Below the pieces are notes generated by a model that was not told the origin of the DNA, made no database searches, and worked only from the letters and a program-made list of their open reading frames with translations. The position numbers were made by a program, and so were the translations under genes. This document shows positions 1-11,298 of a stretch of DNA of 64,000 nucleotides, in pieces. Every line of letters begins with the position of its first letter. Position 1 is the stretch's first letter. The stretch is from Dolomedes plantarius. Lineage: Eukaryota > Arthropoda > Arachnida > Araneae > Dolomedidae. The stretch covers positions 186,523,781 to 186,587,780 of the forward strand of contig OU015496.1 in NCBI GenBank assembly GCA_907164885.2. Reading direction: 5' to 3'.

Positions 1-362
1 CGATTTTTAAGTTCGTAGCGGGGAGATGCCATTTAGACACCATTGAATCTATATAGATGTCACCGTGTTTGAGTGAAAATTATGTTTGTGAGCTAATGTT
101 TCGATATGTCACCGAAAAAAGAATAACTCAGGTCGAAAAGTGACTTTTCTGGATAACCACTCAGCATGTTCTGCTTCTTGCTGAGCGTACTATTGACTTT
201 AATCTGAAATGTTCAATTCGCAAAAATGCGTTTCTTGACATCTAAGAATATGGAAGGGGAGAAACATGTTCTTTATAACTTTATGCTGGCAGTGGTCGCT
301 TGTCAGTAATGTTTTTGTGTACACTGTACATGCAAAACGTAACCAAAACTTAGAAACTAGGT
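1..362. other. Non-coding stretch, nothing recognised
   Basis: AT-rich single-copy-looking sequence. I see no open frame of note, no terminal inverted repeats and no tandem structure. Confidence 0.5.
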
Positions 363-640
363 CAGGGGTGTAGCATCAAGGCTCAGATGCCCTGGATAAC
401 CTTGATGCTGTACTTCAATGGTCCTCCGAACAGCGTGACCCCGGGGTCAGGGTCGAAATACCGCTCCAGAAAAGAGGTGGTCATTAGAAACTACAAAATC
501 CTCAACCTCCATTTTCCCCCTCGCAAGGGGGTCGGAGATCCTGCTTTGGACACACTGCCCGTTCCTTATTCCCCCCCCCCCCCCAGGGGTTAGATGGGGA
601 ACAAATCCTGTTCTTTCTTCAACAACAACAACAACACAGC
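363..640 (+). repeat. SINE-like repeat with (CAA)n tail
   Basis: A GC-richer block in AT-rich surroundings that ends in a CAACAACAACAACAACA tract near 620-637. The same type of tail ends the tRNA-headed SINE on the minus strand near 25.87 kb, and both bodies contain a short caatg-tcctcc motif. The tRNA promoter boxes are not clear here, so this may be a 5'-truncated copy. A poly-C run lies at 572-585. The 68-residue frame over it is low-complexity and not taken as a gene. Confidence 0.35.
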
Positions 641-770
641 TGCACCGAATACTTCTCGCTTGAACAGACTAAAAATAGAAAATCGAAAGCTTGGTTTATT
701 TTTGCGTTCGCAAGCACAGGGTTCTAGGTAACACACCATGAAACCCAATGGATCGATCAGAAAAAAAAAA

Positions 771-1311
771 ACATTATCATTATATAATCCAAAAATTAGG
801 CCGAAATGTACTCTTACAGGAAAATAATTGAAATCTCAAAGTCATCAAGAATCTACAACAACGTGTACTAGTTGTGAAAAGCTTAGCGGTATGCGAGTAA
901 GAACACTGCCAATTCTCACGTCTGTTTTTTTAAAAAAATCTTTAACGAGGAGGAAATGCCAAATCGATAAACTGTATATAAACGCAAAGGGGGCAATGAA
1001 AGAAAAACAAGTATAGACAAGTATATTCATCTGAAAAAAAAAAAAAGAAAAAAAAACACTATCATTATATAAGCCAAAAATTAGGCCAAAATGCACTCTT
1101 ACAGGAAAATAATTGAAATCTCAAAGTCATCAAGAATCTACAACAGCGTGTAGTTGTGAAAAGCTTAGCGGTATGCGAGTAAGAACACTGCCAATTCTCA
1201 CGTGTGTTTTTTAAAAAAATCTTTAAGAAGGAGGAAATGCCAAACGGGTAAACTGTATATAAACGCAAAGGGGACAATGAAAGATAAACAAGTATAGACA
1301 AGTATATTCAT
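771..1311. repeat. Tandem duplication, 285-bp unit, two copies
   Basis: Unit 1 runs from about 771 to 1055 and unit 2 from 1056 to about 1311. Both start at an A-rich run followed by acaYtatcattatataa, and both share cttacaggaaaataattg and gtatgcgagtaagaacac. They differ by scattered substitutions and small indels. The short frames across the units are shared between copies only because the DNA is; no protein family is recognisable. Confidence 0.8.
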
Positions 1312-2457
1312 TCTACCAATGAAAGAATAATAGACAGAACGAGGAGAAAAATTAAAACGAATGACAAATGGAAAATGAAATAAATTTAAGCAAAACAGGG
1401 AATTAGCAAACAATAAATAAATAAATAAACCACCGTCAGAAGTTAGAAAAAGAATTTACTTGCAATTCACAAGCTTAAAACTTACTTTTTTTTTTAAATG
1501 TATAAATTCTCCTTGATTTTATTTTACTGTATAACTGCAAAAGTTTTTTTTTTTACCAATTAGAATTTCACATGAAAATATTGCATATGATTTAAAAATG
1601 CTAATCTTAAACATAAAGTATCTTAACATCTTAACAATCTTAAACATCTTAAGTAGGTACCAGTTGAACACCCATTGATATGAAAATCTGAAAAGTTTTT
1701 AGTACCAACATGGCGTTACAGGGGGGAAATTCAGCACTTATTTTCACACGCTTTTATTGATATCTGGGGTTTAATTGGGTAACAGTTTGTTACCAACCGC
1801 CATTTACGCCAGACCTACGTACATTGTATGCTGAGTATTTTGATCAATCTCTGCTCTGCAGAGCAAAGACATCGTGGGAAAAAAGTCAGAGAGAACTCCA
1901 GCAATCTTTTGGAATAACAGGAACCGTTTATGTTTATCTATTGCTAAGAAAGACAGGCTGTAAATGATACTTGACAACGAGATATGATAGCGAAACTTCT
2001 TATAGAACGGTATGCAGACTCCAAAATCCCACCTAATGCCCTCATGTGCGAACTGGGTAATGACGCCTTAACTTTCTGGTTGTCCAGTGCATACAAAATT
2101 TGATTTACGTTCCAGATTGTTGAAAATATCGTGTTATAAACTTGGATTAGAGTTTTCGTGTAAAAGATGTATGTAAAAAATGTAAATAAAGCAATAAATG
2201 AATTTTATTTTCAATCTTCGGTACCATAAAAAAAACTATTTCATTATGCATATGCAAATATGCCATAATCTGGAAAAAAAATATACGAAATACATTTGAT
2301 CCAAGGCATGTCTGATAAAGGAAACTGAAGTTGAACAGAAGAAATATATTTTTAAATATCAAAATGAATATTATCTTAGGTTGCCAGTAGAATTTTATTG
2401 AAACCATATATACGTTCTTTTATTGAAACCTGCACTCGTAAACGCATTTGTGCTTAA
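1312..2457. other. AT-rich intergenic stretch
   Basis: No gene or element recognised. The stretch has homopolymer A and T runs. The only frame is a hydrophobic 86-residue minus-strand ORF (2147-2407) with no recognisable domain. Confidence 0.5.
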
Positions 2458-2648
2458 GGGCCTGTTCACATAGCAGTCCGTTGCGTTGCGTTGCGTTAAA
2501 GAAAAGATGACGTTGAGACGAAAATAAACCAATCATATGCCTCCAAACGATTAGCAATGAAATTTTTAACGCTTATGATTGGTTTATTTTCGTCTCAACG
2601 TCATCTTTTCCTTAACGCAACGCAACGGACTCCTATGTGAACAGGCCC
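2458..2648. mobile_element. PIF/Harbinger-like foldback MITE
   Basis: Two inverted arms of about 80 bp begin GGGCCTGTTCACATAG and end CTATGTGAACAGGCCC, flanked on both sides by the 3-bp duplication TAA (2455-2457 and 2649-2651). GG-start termini plus a TWA target duplication are typical of PIF/Harbinger. The left arm has one extra copy of a gcgtt motif. The host sequence outside is also inverted (aaacctgcactc near 2427, gagtgcaggttt near 2654), so the whole hairpin is larger than the element. Confidence 0.8.
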
Positions 2649-2651
2649 TAA

Positions 2652-3460
2652 GAGTGCAGGTTTAATTTTTACTCTCTGTGTTTACGAAAAAAAAGCTATA
2701 TTTAAATCGTTATTTAACTTACGCACGGACGCGGACATCGCACCCGTTGTTTTTAAATACACAGCTATATCTTATTTTCAGCACCTTGCGATGTACCAAC
2801 CAAATAATCCAGCCGGCGAACGTCCTTCAAAGGCGGTAGGAAGTTTTATAGCCTCCGTTGCGTCACCGATGTCAAGGATTGCACAGAAATAGCTCGATTT
2901 CGTATCTTCCGAATCGCCGACATCCAGAAATAGATAAACTTAGCTACAGAGATTCATCATAAACACATGCTATCCATGCCTGCGTCGTTGCCGTATGGCG
3001 AGAGTGAAAATAAAAAAAATAAGTACGGGGGCTTGTATAAATAAATCTCGAACGAGACCCCAGCACACCACCGCGTATTTACTAACGGAGGGAAATATTT
3101 ACGCGCCTTTTCTCTGGCGCGAGGTTTCTGGGAAGGGTTGCAACAAACACTCTGGGAGAAATTAACATATCGGAATAACTCGTAAAACGCTCTTTCGAGA
3201 AAGAAAAAATTCCGAGGATAAGCTAAGTTTGGCGAATCAACATTTCCGAATGTTGGTGTATGGAACTATGATATGCGCATTATTTATGTCCCCCATTGCA
3301 ATCGAGGTCAAAATATACAGTATCTGACGTCTGACAACCCATTACTGCAATTTAGAAGAGACTTGAGCTGGACCAAGACCGACTCAAAAACATTGTGTTT
3401 GAGGCGGTGTTGGCTGAACCCGGAACCTACGGAGCTTCTGGCTGAGAACAAAATACAAAA
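2652..3460. other. Unique, GC-balanced non-coding stretch
   Basis: About 2760-3250 has more balanced base composition and more CpG than its surroundings, with no repeat signature. No convincing gene; the 69-residue frame at 3273-3482 resembles nothing I know. Confidence 0.4.
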
Positions 3461-3960
3461 TACAGGTACTATAGTGATATAGTGTTTAAAATTGATAGTA
3501 AGATAATAATAGTGATATAATAATAGTAATAGGAAGATAATAATAGTAAGGGAAAGATAATACAGTCGAACCCCGTTATAGCGAACCCGGTATATAACGA
3601 ACTCACGGATATAACGAACGAAAATTTTAGTCCCGCTGTTTTCCTATAGTACGTAATTTAATTAGTATTGTGCCAGTTTATTATAATCGATTTAAATCGA
3701 TTAAATTCACTAATGATCATTTTTAATAGATTTTATCATTTTTTGCACATTGCAACTAATGAGTTATACATTTTGTGAACTCTAGCATTTTACTTAACGG
3801 TTCGGATATAGCGAACCACCGGATAAAGCGAACGAAACCTTTGGTCCCTTGAAGTTCGTTATAACGGGGTTCGACTGTAATAGTAAAGATAATGATAGTA
3901 AGATAATAATAGTAATAGAAATAATAGTGATATAGTGTAGTAGTAATATAGTGTTTAAAA
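3461..3960. repeat. ATAGTAAGATAATA-type simple repeat, split by a MITE
   Basis: Degenerate repeats of atagtaagataataa flank the pogo-like MITE at 3563-3877 on both sides. The element inserted into a pre-existing microsatellite. Confidence 0.7.
3563..3877. mobile_element. pogo/Tigger-like MITE (TA duplication)
   Basis: A 315-bp element with termini CAGTCGAACCCCGTTATA and its inverse, flanked by TA on both sides (3561-3562, 3878-3879). Sub-terminal repeats of the tataacgaac type occur inside both ends. CAG termini with TA duplication are standard for the pogo/Tigger branch of Tc1/mariner. No transposase coding is left. Confidence 0.8.
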
Positions 3961-4274
3961 TTTCCTTTCAATTGTAACTGCAGATGTGTATTTCTCCCCA
4001 TCTGTTTCTTGTAAACACTGCCTTTTCTTAGAAACCATTGCCAATCGGCAGAAAAACACCTGTTCGACTCTTCCTTGGGACAAATGCCGATATTGGCGAA
4101 AAGTGGGGGACGTTTGGTGACAATCTCTTCCTCTCTCGTTGACCTTCGCTTTAACGTTCCACCCCTCATCAAAAAAGAACTCTCCCCAAGTGACCAGTTT
4201 CTCGGGGATCTTCTCTTCAGAAGTAACCCTCCTATATAACGGTCCTATATAACCCTCCTATATAAAACTTATTA

Positions 4275-5021
4275 CAGGTAACCCTCCTATAACACGGTAG
4301 ATAGGTTCCTAGAAAATTCCGTGTTGTGTGAAACCGTGTTATATGAGACCCAGAGCCAGTACAAAAAGGGGAGTTACGTTCTTTTTTTTAATTCCATATA
4401 AACAACCTAATTTCTATTAAAAATATAAATGTATGTATAACACAAAATGAAAAGAAACAAAAAATATTATTTTCATTTAATGCAACCTTAATTTAATAAT
4501 TTTTTTTTCATCGTCGCTGCTCAGTACAATCAAACGAGAGCGTTTTTTCGGTTGAACGATATCACCTTCACTTTCAGAACCTTTTTCTTCATTTAGATAT
4601 TTTGAACCTTCTACCCTCTTTAAAAAAATCTGTAATTTTGGTTTGTTTGCTGGTTCTTAGAAGGGCGTTCGTCCACGTGGGGGTATTACGTCACACGGGT
4701 AAACTGTGCATGACGCTTTCCGCTATCACATCGGCATAGCGTTATAAATGAGTAAATTATAATTTGTTTATACATTTTCATCTAAAGCCAATATAATTCG
4801 TTATTCCTTCCCGTCATTATTTTAAGAAATTTTATTTTTTAAATGTGTTAAACAAAAATCGTTATTTAGTGCTGTAGAAGTACAGTGTTGTACAAAGGTA
4901 TTCGCAAATTTTTTTTTATCGTGTTAGAGCGAAACCGTGTTACACGAGGGTTCCCGCAATTTTCCTATCGTGTTAGAGTGAAACCGTGTTGTAAGAGGCC
5001 GTGCTGTAGGAGGGCTACCTG
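4275..5021 (-). mobile_element. Tigger-like non-autonomous element, copy 1
   Basis: A 747-bp element with ends CAGGTAACCCTCCTATAACA and the inverse GTGCTGTAGGAGGGCTACCTG, the latter read only from 5001, flanked by TA (4273-4274, 5022-5023). Sub-terminal motifs of the type accgtgttat repeat inside. It belongs to the same family as the copies at 37552-38384 and 39211-39986, in the opposite orientation. It retains a decayed C-terminal piece of a transposase on the minus strand. Confidence 0.8.
4494..4652 (-). pseudogene. C-terminal remnant of a Tigger-type transposase
   Basis: Read on the minus strand, this segment gives a short acidic-then-basic tail (…EEKGSESEGDIVQPKKRSR… then LIVLSSDD) that matches the open tail in the copy at 38015-38161 almost residue for residue. 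A one-base change in a T-run near 4622-4628 breaks the frame. A charged tail with a KKRSR cluster suits the end of a pogo/Tigger transposase, but the catalytic part is absent. The family call rests on the element's termini, not on catalytic motifs. Confidence 0.5.
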
Positions 5022-5167
5022 TACACTAAGGTGAACTTAGAGTGATTTATTGTCCTTTACTGATTTTTAAAAAAATAGTTTAATGCGGAGGTACTTGTCG
5101 TTAGGCATTCACCTTTTGTTATTCACCGCAATTTTACTGGCTACTTTATTAAAGGAGCACCATATAG

Positions 5168-5743
5168 CAGTGGCGTAGCGAGCATAACTGGCACCCGGGG
5201 CACGATACCTTTGTGGCGCCCCCCCCGCAAAACATATATTAATATAATATATAGACCTTATATTGGCGCCCCTCCCCGAAAAACATATAATAATATAATA
5301 TATAGACCTTATATTGGCGCCCCCCCCGAAAACATATATTAATATAATATATAGACCTTATATTGGCAACCCCCCGAAAAACATATAGTAATATAATATA
5401 TAGACCTTATATTGGCGCGCCCCCCCCCCGAAAAACATATAATAATATAGTATATAGACCTAATATTGGCACCCCCCCCCCGAAAAACATATAGTAATAT
5501 AATATATAGACCTTATATTGGCAACCCCCCGAAAAACATATAGTAATATAATATATAGACCTTATATTGGCGCCCCCCCCCCGAAAAACATATAGTAATA
5601 TAGTATATAGACCTAATATTGGCACCCCCCCCCCGAAAAACATATAGTAATGTAATATATAGACCTTATATTGGCGCCCCTCTGCAAGTGGCGCCCGGGG
5701 CATGATAGACCCCCTTGCCCCCCCCCCCCTCGCTACGCCACTG
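5168..5743. mobile_element. hAT MITE with internal ~50-bp minisatellite, copy 1
   Basis: Termini CAGTGGCGTAGCGAGCATAA and CTCGCTACGCCACTG, with a perfect 8-bp duplication ccatatag (5160-5167 and 5744-5751), which marks the hAT superfamily. The interior is an array of about nine units of 49-54 bp, each with poly-C, gaaaaacatatagtaatata and tatagaccttatattgg. The 118-residue minus-strand frame over the array is a translation of the repeat and not a gene. A second full copy in inverse orientation lies at 61686-62202, and a deleted one at 16424-16549. Confidence 0.9.
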
Positions 5744-5751
5744 CCATATAG

Positions 5752-5880
5752 GTGAGCCGGCATTGGTCCCTATGAGAGGACGACACGGACACGACCTAGC
5801 CTTATTCGGGATTTGAATCCAAGACCCCTGCGTGGCGGCTCAGAAAGCTAACCACTACACTGCGGAGGCGGCAAAAATCT
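5752..5880 (-). repeat. tRNA-derived SINE head
   Basis: On the minus strand the segment reads gtgtagtggttagc (A-box-like) followed about 35 bp later by ggattcaaatcc (B-box-like), the RNA polymerase III promoter layout of a tRNA. No complete cloverleaf forms, so this is a SINE head or tRNA pseudogene. The minisatellite hAT element abuts it and probably split it. Confidence 0.55.
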
Positions 5881-6298
5881 CCTTGTTAGGAGTTTTGGTA
5901 CGACTGAAATGTAAATAATCCTCTTTTGATGGAATTATAAGAATTATAAACATGTGTTTTTCAACCGTCAGGAGATAAAAGATTCTAAAGGATCGCCCTA
6001 AGGCTGACGTTAACAACGCTTTTCGCGAGTTTAAATAAATGATTGTAAACGATCGTGTTTATATGGTTTAACGACCACAGGAAAACCATTTGACTCACTC
6101 CTAAAAGGGATATCATCCATCACTTGTTGATCGGATGCAAGCACATTTAAAGCGCTTGTTCTCCCGGTTCCTTGTATCATACAAAAGCTGGTTTTTTTTT
6201 TTTTTTTCTTTTTTTAAAGAAAAGAAAAGAAACAAACAAAATATGCATCGTACACTAATTGGAGACTTGTGCTACCCTAGCAGGTGGAGAAAAACTGT
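5881..6298. other. Non-coding stretch
   Basis: No element boundary or gene recognised. A long T-run lies near 6193-6218. Confidence 0.5.
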
Positions 6299-6306
6299 AC
6301 CATCCT

Positions 6307-6896
6307 CAGGGCCGGATTTTCCTATAGGCTAACTAGGCTTCAGCCTACGGCCTCAAGATCACGAGGGGCCTACATTCAAATTGTTAGCAAAATTAATATT
6401 ACACTATTCTAAAAACAGTGAACACTAAAACACTGGACCGAAAATAAGGAGAAATTCTACGCATATGACTAATAAACAAACATAAAAATGTATTGGTTAA
6501 GATCAACGCGTTCGGCTCATTGGGTCTGTTCCGACTACAAATTTTAATATGATAAACAATTTGATATTTTCTTTTTTGTGATCTGGATTTTGTTTGAATA
6601 AAGTTCCATTTTTGGTTAAGTTTAAGACTTGAAATTCATAATAATTCATACTTAAACTTAAAATGCGAATTATTATGAAATAAATTTATCTGAATTGAAT
6701 TTGGTTTAATCTTCAATGTATTGAATATATATAGGTTAGTACCAATAACAACATGTTTCATTTAATATATTGATATATATCACAGTAATGATGTATTTTA
6801 TTATCTCTCATGTAATTTACAAATTTAAAAATGAGAGGTGAAAGGGCCTCATAAGTGGAATAGCCTAGGGCCTCTTTTCATCTAAATCCGGCCCTG
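6307..6896. mobile_element. hAT non-autonomous element
   Basis: A 590-bp element with ends CAGGGCCGGATTTTCC and TAAATCCGGCCCTG. The flanking 8-mers are accatcct (6299-6306) and gccatcct (6897-6904), matching at 7 of 8 positions. The interior is AT-rich and has no coding remnant. Confidence 0.8.
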
Positions 6897-6904
6897 GCCA
6901 TCCT

Positions 6905-7204
6905 CCAAAGAGTCATAATTTTGCCAGGTTCCTTTTGGTTTTTTTTGCGCCCAAGACTTGAAGCGATCCCGAACTCGCTACGCGGTTAGTTCTTTTAACT
7001 GCATCGGTAGCAAAAAGTTTTACCGCTAATGTTTACTCGGTTCATCACCAAAACGTGATTTTATATTTTCAATTTAAGCTATGTACTCCATTTAGAGTTA
7101 GATTTTACATAGCTTCTCATGCTGATTAAATACCTTTAATTTAAAAGATTATTTTAGGGGTTGTTGAGCAAATGAACAATCTGAATACGAAATTTAGATA
7201 TTAC
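6905..7204. other. Non-coding stretch
   Basis: Nothing recognised. Confidence 0.4.
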
Positions 7205-7405
7205 AATGCTCATTAATAAAACATCGAACTCTTATGTTTTGTTGATAGAGATACTTTGTTTTGGAGCGAGCGCCGCTGTAATCTTTTGCTACACACAGTT
7301 TAAAGCCGATTCCGGACGGCTAGAAACATCTACACCAACGGCGAGATTCGAACCCGCAGACTCTGGTAGAAGAAGCCAGGGCCCTATCTATTCGGCTGTA
7401 AAAAT
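7205..7405 (-). repeat. tRNA-derived SINE-like repeat
   Basis: On the minus strand, cagccgaatagatagggc (A-box-like) is followed by gggttcgaatctcgcc (B box). The sequence continues into a GC-richer body toward 7205. No closed acceptor stem is seen, so a functional tRNA is unlikely. Confidence 0.5.
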
Positions 7406-7607
7406 TAAGCTAAGAAAATAAAAGATATTTTTAAAAATCAGATTTTCTCTTTAATATAAAATTCGGCCAATTTATACCAAAGAGTTTATTGATATCTGTA
7501 TTTATGAATTCTTTAAGCAGATAATCACAGCTATTGCTCACCGACCTGATGATGAATTGCATCAGATAGTTCGAAACTAGTTGCTGTTCTCATTTTTTAT
7601 TGTAGCC

Positions 7608-8512
7608 TAGCTGCTTACCCGGCGTTGTCCAGGTATTTATTTATCCCAATTCTTAATTACACAGGAAAAGGAATGAATTCTACCTAGAGTGTAAAATGTA
7701 AGTAATTTTATTTACAGGTATTTAAAAGCATATGAACAGTATACAAATTATAAAGTAAAATTTCAAATTCACTATAATATTAATTTAACTCAAAACTTGA
7801 TTATAAACAAAATTTTTAGTTTCCCCTATTCATCACAGCGACACCAAAAACTATGGATTCGACACTACTCTCGGTCATGTTGAACATTTTATTTTTCACC
7901 CCTTCTTCCCCCTCTCTCCTCCCCTCCCCCATGCTCATGAGGGCTGAACTTGCACTTTAACGGCATCGGGAGTGCCACTATTCATCTCAGTGACCCCGAA
8001 AACTATGAATTAGACAATACTCTCGGTCATTTTAGATATTTTAGTCTTTACCCCTTCTTTCCCCTCCTCCTTCCCCCAAATACTGTTGGGGCTCAATTTA
8101 CATTTAATCGGCATCGGGAGTGTCACTATTCATCTCAACGACTCCGGAAACTATGAATTAGACACTACTCTCGATCATTTTGAACATTTTAGTCTTTACC
8201 CCTCCTTCCCCCCTCCTCCTTCCCCCCAATACTGTTGGGGCTCAATATGCATTTAATCGCAATCGGGAGTGTCATTATTCATCTCAGCGATCCCGAAAAC
8301 TTTGGATTCGACACTAATATCAGTCGTTTTTGATTATTTTTGCATATCACCGCTTCTCCCGCTCCCCTAGGGATGCTAGAGGTGTCTTAACCCCCCACCC
8401 CATTGTTTCTTCCCAGATTGTAAGTCATATGAGTACCAAGTTTGGTTGAAATCGCTCCAGGTGTTCTAGAGTGATGCTGGAACATACACAGATACATTTT
8501 CATTTATATAGA
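7608..8512 (-). mobile_element. Non-autonomous Helitron with internal minisatellite, copy A
   Basis: Read on the minus strand the element starts TCTATATAAATGAAAATG (5' TC, preceded by A) and ends with a hairpin of the form acctgg-acaacg-ccgggt, then aagcag and CTAG. TC…hairpin…CTAG is the Helitron signature. The interior has about four degenerate units of roughly 160 bp (cagcgaccccgaaaactatg, ctactctcggtcatttt, poly-C block, ggcatcgggagtg). The last base of the target (expected T) is changed. There is no Rep/helicase coding. It shares its family with 26765-28681. Confidence 0.75.
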
Positions 8513-8539
8513 TTTTAAGAAGCTATGTATTAACGTTTG

Positions 8540-9115
8540 TAATTTATTCTGCATTTCGGTGTAATCCAGGGAGGAGTCCTGGTATACCCAGACAACTGAA
8601 CTAGGAAGAGAAACGTCCCTGATTGCTCTGGAATGAACGTCCGCGTGAATTCCGCTTATCTGGGACCAGTGAAGAGGGTGAACGAGATCTGTTTGCGCTC
8701 GCGGAGAAACCAAACACCGACTCGGCCGTTGCATCACAACTCATCGAAAAGGCACACACTCTAAAGTTCGGGTCCAAACGATTTTCTCTGAGAGGCACAC
8801 GCATGCCAGATGCGCACCCAGCGGTTGCAAGATGAGATAAAACACGCGGGAGGAAACCCTTTTCCTCTCGCATCTGATAGAGACGGCCGATTCAAGAGCG
8901 AAAGGCAAATAGAGTATGCCGCCGATAGCGATCGAGGCCCGGAACACGAATGGGCCGGTTCTGCGATGTTCGGCATCTGTCAACCCTTTCAGGGAAAAGG
9001 GTTATGTCCCGTTTTGTGTGGCTCGAGGTGTTGATGATGTGAAATCTGCGATGTTACAGCTGTCGTCTGTCACCACTCTGCCAAACACCCGTGTACAATT
9101 TGGTCTGTGACAACT
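8540..9115. other. CpG-rich unique block
   Basis: About 570 bp with near 50% GC and many CpG dinucleotides, in contrast to the AT-rich surroundings. Overlapping frames of 70-90 residues occur on both strands, as expected of GC-rich DNA, and none is recognisable. No inverted termini or tandem structure. It could be a regulatory element or an unrecognised exon. Confidence 0.4.
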
Positions 9116-9385
9116 TCTAGTTTATGCTTTTATGAGGATGCTGCCGTTATCTTCAGAGTCGCTAGGGTTTTAAATTGTAAATTATAGAGTAAGGAAAATG
9201 CTCTAAAACGACGCTGACCAAAATCTTGTTTAGAAAAATACAATCCTGGTAAAACGTCAGCTACAAACAAATCAGTACATTCGTGCGCCCGAAACCTGGA
9301 ATTGATACCATTTTTTAACTTTACGCCCGCTCTTTGAGGCGAATCAGCTTGTGCTAGTTTTCTTAAGCAACGGACATGAATAGTA

Positions 9386-9747
9386 AGGCTCGGTGCACAC
9401 GAGCGATCCGGTGTCGTTGCAGCACCGCAGTTGCGATCAAGCAGTTGAACTAACCGACTCACACGGACGACGCCAGCACCTCCTATAAAAGAGGTTGGAT
9501 CTTCCTCCTATAGAAGTCTGCAATTGAGGGCGTGGCCCAGGAATTGCAGTTGCGACCCATTTCCTATGGTCCCATAGAAGAGGTCCTCCTATAGAAGAGG
9601 TTGGATCACCTCCTATAGAAGAAGTGGTCTTCTATAGGAGGTGTTGGTTCAACCCTCTCGTCGTCGTCCGGTTAGTTCAACTCTACGTACTGCTTGATCG
9701 CAACTGCGGTGCCGCAACGACACCGGATCGCTCGTGTGCACCGAGCC
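9386..9747. mobile_element. PIF/Harbinger-like foldback MITE with hairpin core
   Basis: Inverted arms of about 100 bp start AGGCTCGGTGCACACGAG and end CTCGTGTGCACCGAGCC. The 3' flank is TTA; the 5' flank GTA is one change away. The core has several cctcctatagaagaggttgg motifs, one forming a 16-bp stem (cacctcctatagaaga…tcttctataggaggtg). It belongs to the same family as 35022-35199. The flanks carry an imperfect direct duplication of about 24 bp (ttaagca…gaatagtaa). Confidence 0.75.
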
Positions 9748-11282
9748 TTAAGCAGCGAATATGAATAGTAAGTGGTTACACAGGAAATTTTTCGAATCAT
9801 GCTAGTTCGGGTCACTCAGGGTCTCGTAAGAGGATACAATGCCAACTGCTGGACACCCATTCTTACCGATGGTCGACCGCAAAATCCGAACCAGCCATTG
9901 CAAAACGTGTGCGGTGCCTTTAACTGATTTCAATATTAAGTGTTCAGTTAGTTAATTGGGTTTTAGAAGTGGCATATTTCGAAGAAGTAGGTAAAAACTT
10001 GGTTATCCCGTCCGAAATCGTCTGATGCTTTCACGGAATTGCTGGAAACCTGGAAAGCAATTGACGAGATTCATTAATATTGTTAGCATATGAAACTTCG
10101 CTCAGCGCTGTATCTAGACTCTTGAGCAAGTTTCGTTGACCTGACGTCTGCGAGGAGGTCACCCTCAACCTGTTACAGAGCAATTTTTTGTAACAATAGG
10201 AAAACGTATCGACGGATCCCGCTTTTTCGATGAGATTTAAAGGCTGCTACTTAAGGCATTGCGTCAAGGATCGCTGAAATATAGAAATAAAATTTAGCTG
10301 CTTTATCCCTCTTTTTTCTTTCAATGGCCGTAAAAATGTGGTCACTGATGATTCGTCCCACCCTTATGTCCTCTAAATCTCTTACTTTAAATGCCGGCCA
10401 CACGTCTCTATTTTATTCTTTTATTCTCTGTCCTTTTGGTTTTAAAAGAAAACTCCAAAAATATTGTATATGCATCTTGGAGGCTAGATGTACTCTACAG
10501 GAAGTAGAAAATAAGTACTTACATGGATTTCTAGATCGTCATGTCTCCCCCCCCCCCCCTCTTGCCACTCGCATTATTTGCTTCCACCCCCCCCCCCCCT
10601 TTCTATACACTACTTAATTGCAATGTTTCAAAAAAAAATTTAACAGGATTTCGAAGCGTGTTTCTAATAGACAGCTGGCTTGGGTGTTCCGAAAAGGGTC
10701 TGGTCCCAATCATTTCGGATTATCGGGACTGTACTGTATTTTTCGATTGAACCCTATGCAAATCCAAATCAATTGAGTCTTTACAAGTGGAGTGACTAGG
10801 CCTTCTCGACTTACTCGATCTCCTGTAGCAAGGTATAAATATCGAGGTACGTGTGCTCAGTAGTTAAACAATTTTAAGTTAAGAAAAAGTTAAAATTTTA
10901 AAAGGTGAAAATAAAAAATTTAAGAAGCTAAAAAGTAATAACGGTAAGAAATTAATTGAGAGAATAAAATTAAAATGATTTTTAAAAATTGCCAGATAAA
11001 AAATTAAAGTTTCACTCCACATGAAATTATTAAAATAAGAGAATTGGCCCATAGCAGAAAATGGATGTTAAACATATATCTAATGTTTTTTAAGCTGAAC
11101 GCTTGATTTAACTGCAACGAACATTAAAATAAATATTTTTTAAAAAATTGTGAGGTCGGGGGACCCCCGTCAGGAACTAAGTTCCTTAAGTTATTTTTTC
11201 AACTCTAAACGTGATTTAATATGTAGATTTCTATTGATTATATTAGTGTATTTTTGTCACGCCAAAAAGCGCAGCCCTCTTT
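9748..11282. other. Non-coding stretch with poly-C runs
   Basis: Mixed AT-rich sequence. Two poly-C runs near 10548-10558 and 10587-10599 create proline-rich low-complexity frames that I do not accept as genes. A-rich DNA fills 10860-11140. No transposon termini recognised. Confidence 0.4.
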
Positions 11283-11298
11283 TATTCAACTAACTTAC

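Noticed and set aside
5168..5743. CRISPR-like array of regularly spaced repeats
   Set aside because: The whole unit is repeated, with no unique spacers, inside a transposon of a eukaryote.
5407..5763. 118-residue Gly/Tyr-repeat protein
   Set aside because: It translates the ~50-bp minisatellite inside a hAT MITE.
10541..10750. Proline-rich small protein
   Set aside because: Driven by two poly-C runs; no support.
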